From NCBI GenBank assembly GCA_012729875.1, contig JAAYCC010000139.1:1-22754 (forward strand): 22,754 nt of DNA, given 5' to 3'. Position numbers and translations under genes: made by a program. Below, one piece after another: positions 21,642 to 22,754 of this stretch. Source of the DNA: Clostridiales bacterium (GTDB taxonomy: Bacteria; Bacillota; Clostridia; Oscillospirales; Oscillospiraceae). Within the stretch, counting starts at the first letter, position 1. Every line of letters begins with the position of its first letter. The notes beneath the pieces were generated by a model. It was given only the letters and a program-made list of their open reading frames with translations. It had not been told where the DNA came from and ran no database searches.

Positions 21642-22742
21642 ATGGCAGAGAAGAAAAAGACCCCTATCACTATTGTCGGACAGGCGGAGGACAAGAAAAA
21701 GGCTCTTGAGACCGCTCTTGCACAGATTGAGAAAAACTATGGAAAGGGCGCTATAATGCGTCTGGGAGACGATATTCCCGTAAATGTAGAGGCGATATCC
21801 ACAGGCTCAATCTCTCTCGATATCGCTCTGGGCATAGGCGGCGTTCCCCGCGGCCGTATCGTTGAGATATACGGACCCGAATCCTCAGGTAAGACAACTC
21901 TGGCTCTGCACATTCTGGCAAGCGCGCAGAAGGAGGGGGGAGAGGTCGCTTTTATTGACGTTGAGCACGCTCTCGAACCCGCTTATGCGAGAGCTCTTGG
22001 CGTGGATATAGACAGTCTGCTCATTTCACAGCCCGATACCGGTGAGCAGGCGCTTGAAATCACCGAGGCGCTTGTGCGTTCGGGCGCAATCGACGTTGTC
22101 GTAGTGGACAGCGTTGCGGCTCTGCTGCCGCGCAGCGAGCTGGAGGGCGAGATGGGTGATTCTAGTGTCGGCGTAGTTGCAAGGCTGATGTCCCAGGCGC
22201 TGCGCAAGCTGGCCGGTACGGTTTCCAAGACCGGCTGCATCGTGGTTTTTATCAACCAGCTGCGTGAAAAAATCGGGGTCATGTACGGCAACCCGGAGAC
22301 TACGCCGGGCGGCCGCGCTCTCAAGTATTTTTCCAGCGTACGTATCGATGTGCGCCGTATTGAGACGCTGAAAAACAGCGGAGAGATGATAGGAAACAGG
22401 ACAAAGGCAAAGATTGTCAAAAACAAGGTGGCTCCTCCGTTTAAGGAGGCGGAGTTTGACATTATATACGGTGAGGGCATATCCAAGATAGGCGAGATCG
22501 TTGATCTGGGCGTGAAACTGGAGATTATTGAAAAGGGCGGGTCCTGGTATACGCTGGGAGACCAGCGATTTCAGGGGCGCGACGCGCTTAAGGAATATCT
22601 GAAGGCAAATGCGGAGGTCTGCGATGAGGTTGAGGAGAAGATCCGCGCAAATTCAGTAAAGCTGCTGTCCCCACAGGCTCAAGCCGCGGCGAAGGCCGCC
22701 GGCAGGCCTATAGACGTATCGGCCGACGATTTCGAAGGATAA
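21642..22742 (+). CDS. recA: Recombinase RecA
   Basis: A complete 366-residue recombinase that coats single-stranded DNA, catalyses strand exchange and activates the SOS response by LexA cleavage. The N-terminal helix (LEKTALAQIEKNYG-like segment ALAQIEKNYGKGAIMRLGDD) mediates polymer contacts. Walker A is GPESSGKT at 78-85 and Walker B is VVVVDSVAALL. The L1 loop LEGEMGDSSVGVVARLMSQ, the FINQLREKIGVMYGNPETT region and L2 (TPGGRALKYFSSVR) are intact. The C-terminal domain (about 270-366) is of normal length and only mildly acidic. GAGGTGATG before the ATG is a strong ribosome binding site. No LexA box was recognised in the 19-base gap to prmC, so it may depend on an upstream promoter or one inside prmC. 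Confidence 0.98.
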   Translation: MAEKKKTPITIVGQAEDKKKALETALAQIEKNYGKGAIMRLGDDIPVNVEAISTGSISLDIALGIGGVPRGRIVEIYGPESSGKTTLALHILASAQKEGGEVAFIDVEHALEPAYARALGVDIDSLLISQPDTGEQALEITEALVRSGAIDVVVVDSVAALLPRSELEGEMGDSSVGVVARLMSQALRKLAGTVSKTGCIVVFINQLREKIGVMYGNPETTPGGRALKYFSSVRIDVRRIETLKNSGEMIGNRTKAKIVKNKVAPPFKEAEFDIIYGEGISKIGEIVDLGVKLEIIEKGGSWYTLGDQRFQGRDALKEYLKANAEVCDEVEEKIRANSVKLLSPQAQAAAKAAGRPIDVSADDFEG

Positions 22743-22743
22743 T

Positions 22744-22754
22744 ATGAAGATCAC
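22744..22754 (+). CDS. recX: Probable recX, first codons only
   Basis: An ATG at 22744 with GAAGGAT just upstream begins MKIT before the window ends. Clostridial RecX proteins often start MKIT and usually follow recA directly. The call rests on these four residues and the position, so it is tentative. Confidence 0.35.

Overview
The window is a densely packed chromosomal segment from a low-to-mid GC Gram-positive bacterium of the class Clostridia, most likely the Oscillospirales (family-level inference). The evidence is Firmicutes-type gene blocks (rpmH-rnpA-yidD-yidC-jag; darA-holB-ricT; asp23-fakA; DUF1385-prmC), an oxygen-sensitive one-chain pyruvate:ferredoxin oxidoreductase typical of anaerobes, an SLH-anchored wall enzyme, and several TTG/GTG starts behind strong GGAGG-type ribosome binding sites. 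No phage, transposon, CRISPR, tRNA or rRNA gene was seen.

Layout. (1) Bases 1-2149, minus strand: an SLH / beta-repeat / L,D-transpeptidase wall protein followed by the start of a dCMP deaminase. (2) 2262-3445: queH and queT for queuosine synthesis and precursor uptake, divergent from the wall gene with overlapping -10 boxes. (3) 3470-6875: a consensus promoter, a highly structured leader, then rpmH, rnpA, yidD, yidC, jag and acpP, closed by a strong terminator. This block joins ribosome/RNase P parts, membrane-protein insertion, an RNA-binding protein and fatty-acid carrier. (4) 6890-9398: own promoter, then darA (c-di-AMP receptor), holB and ricT, ending in a bidirectional terminator. (5) 9413-11447, minus: asp23-like gene and fakA. 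(6) 11448-11815: a 368-base divergent control region. (7) nifJ (PFOR), with a convergent Sfp-type phosphopantetheinyl transferase whose 3' end overlaps the nifJ terminator. (8) 16164-19722: an FG-GAP/VCBS lipoprotein followed by an OmpR-type response regulator and a membrane histidine kinase. (9) 19797-22754: DUF1385 membrane protein, prmC, recA and the first codons of a probable recX.

How it fits together. Most genes are core housekeeping genes. The gene order is a patchwork of conserved blocks with expected partners missing: no mnmE/mnmG after jag, no tmk before darA, no prfA after prmC, no dnaA next to rpmH. The acyl carrier protein and a phosphopantetheinyl transferase that could activate it are both here but not adjacent.

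The strongest candidate for something not covered by routine gene annotation is the rpmH leader. It can be folded by eye into a three-way junction with a GC-rich pseudoknot. Other points of interest are the domain architecture of the wall enzyme, the altered metal-binding motif of the phosphopantetheinyl transferase, a Rex-like site before nifJ, and the lipoprotein/two-component cluster. All fold and operator calls are by eye, with no energy calculation or database search.
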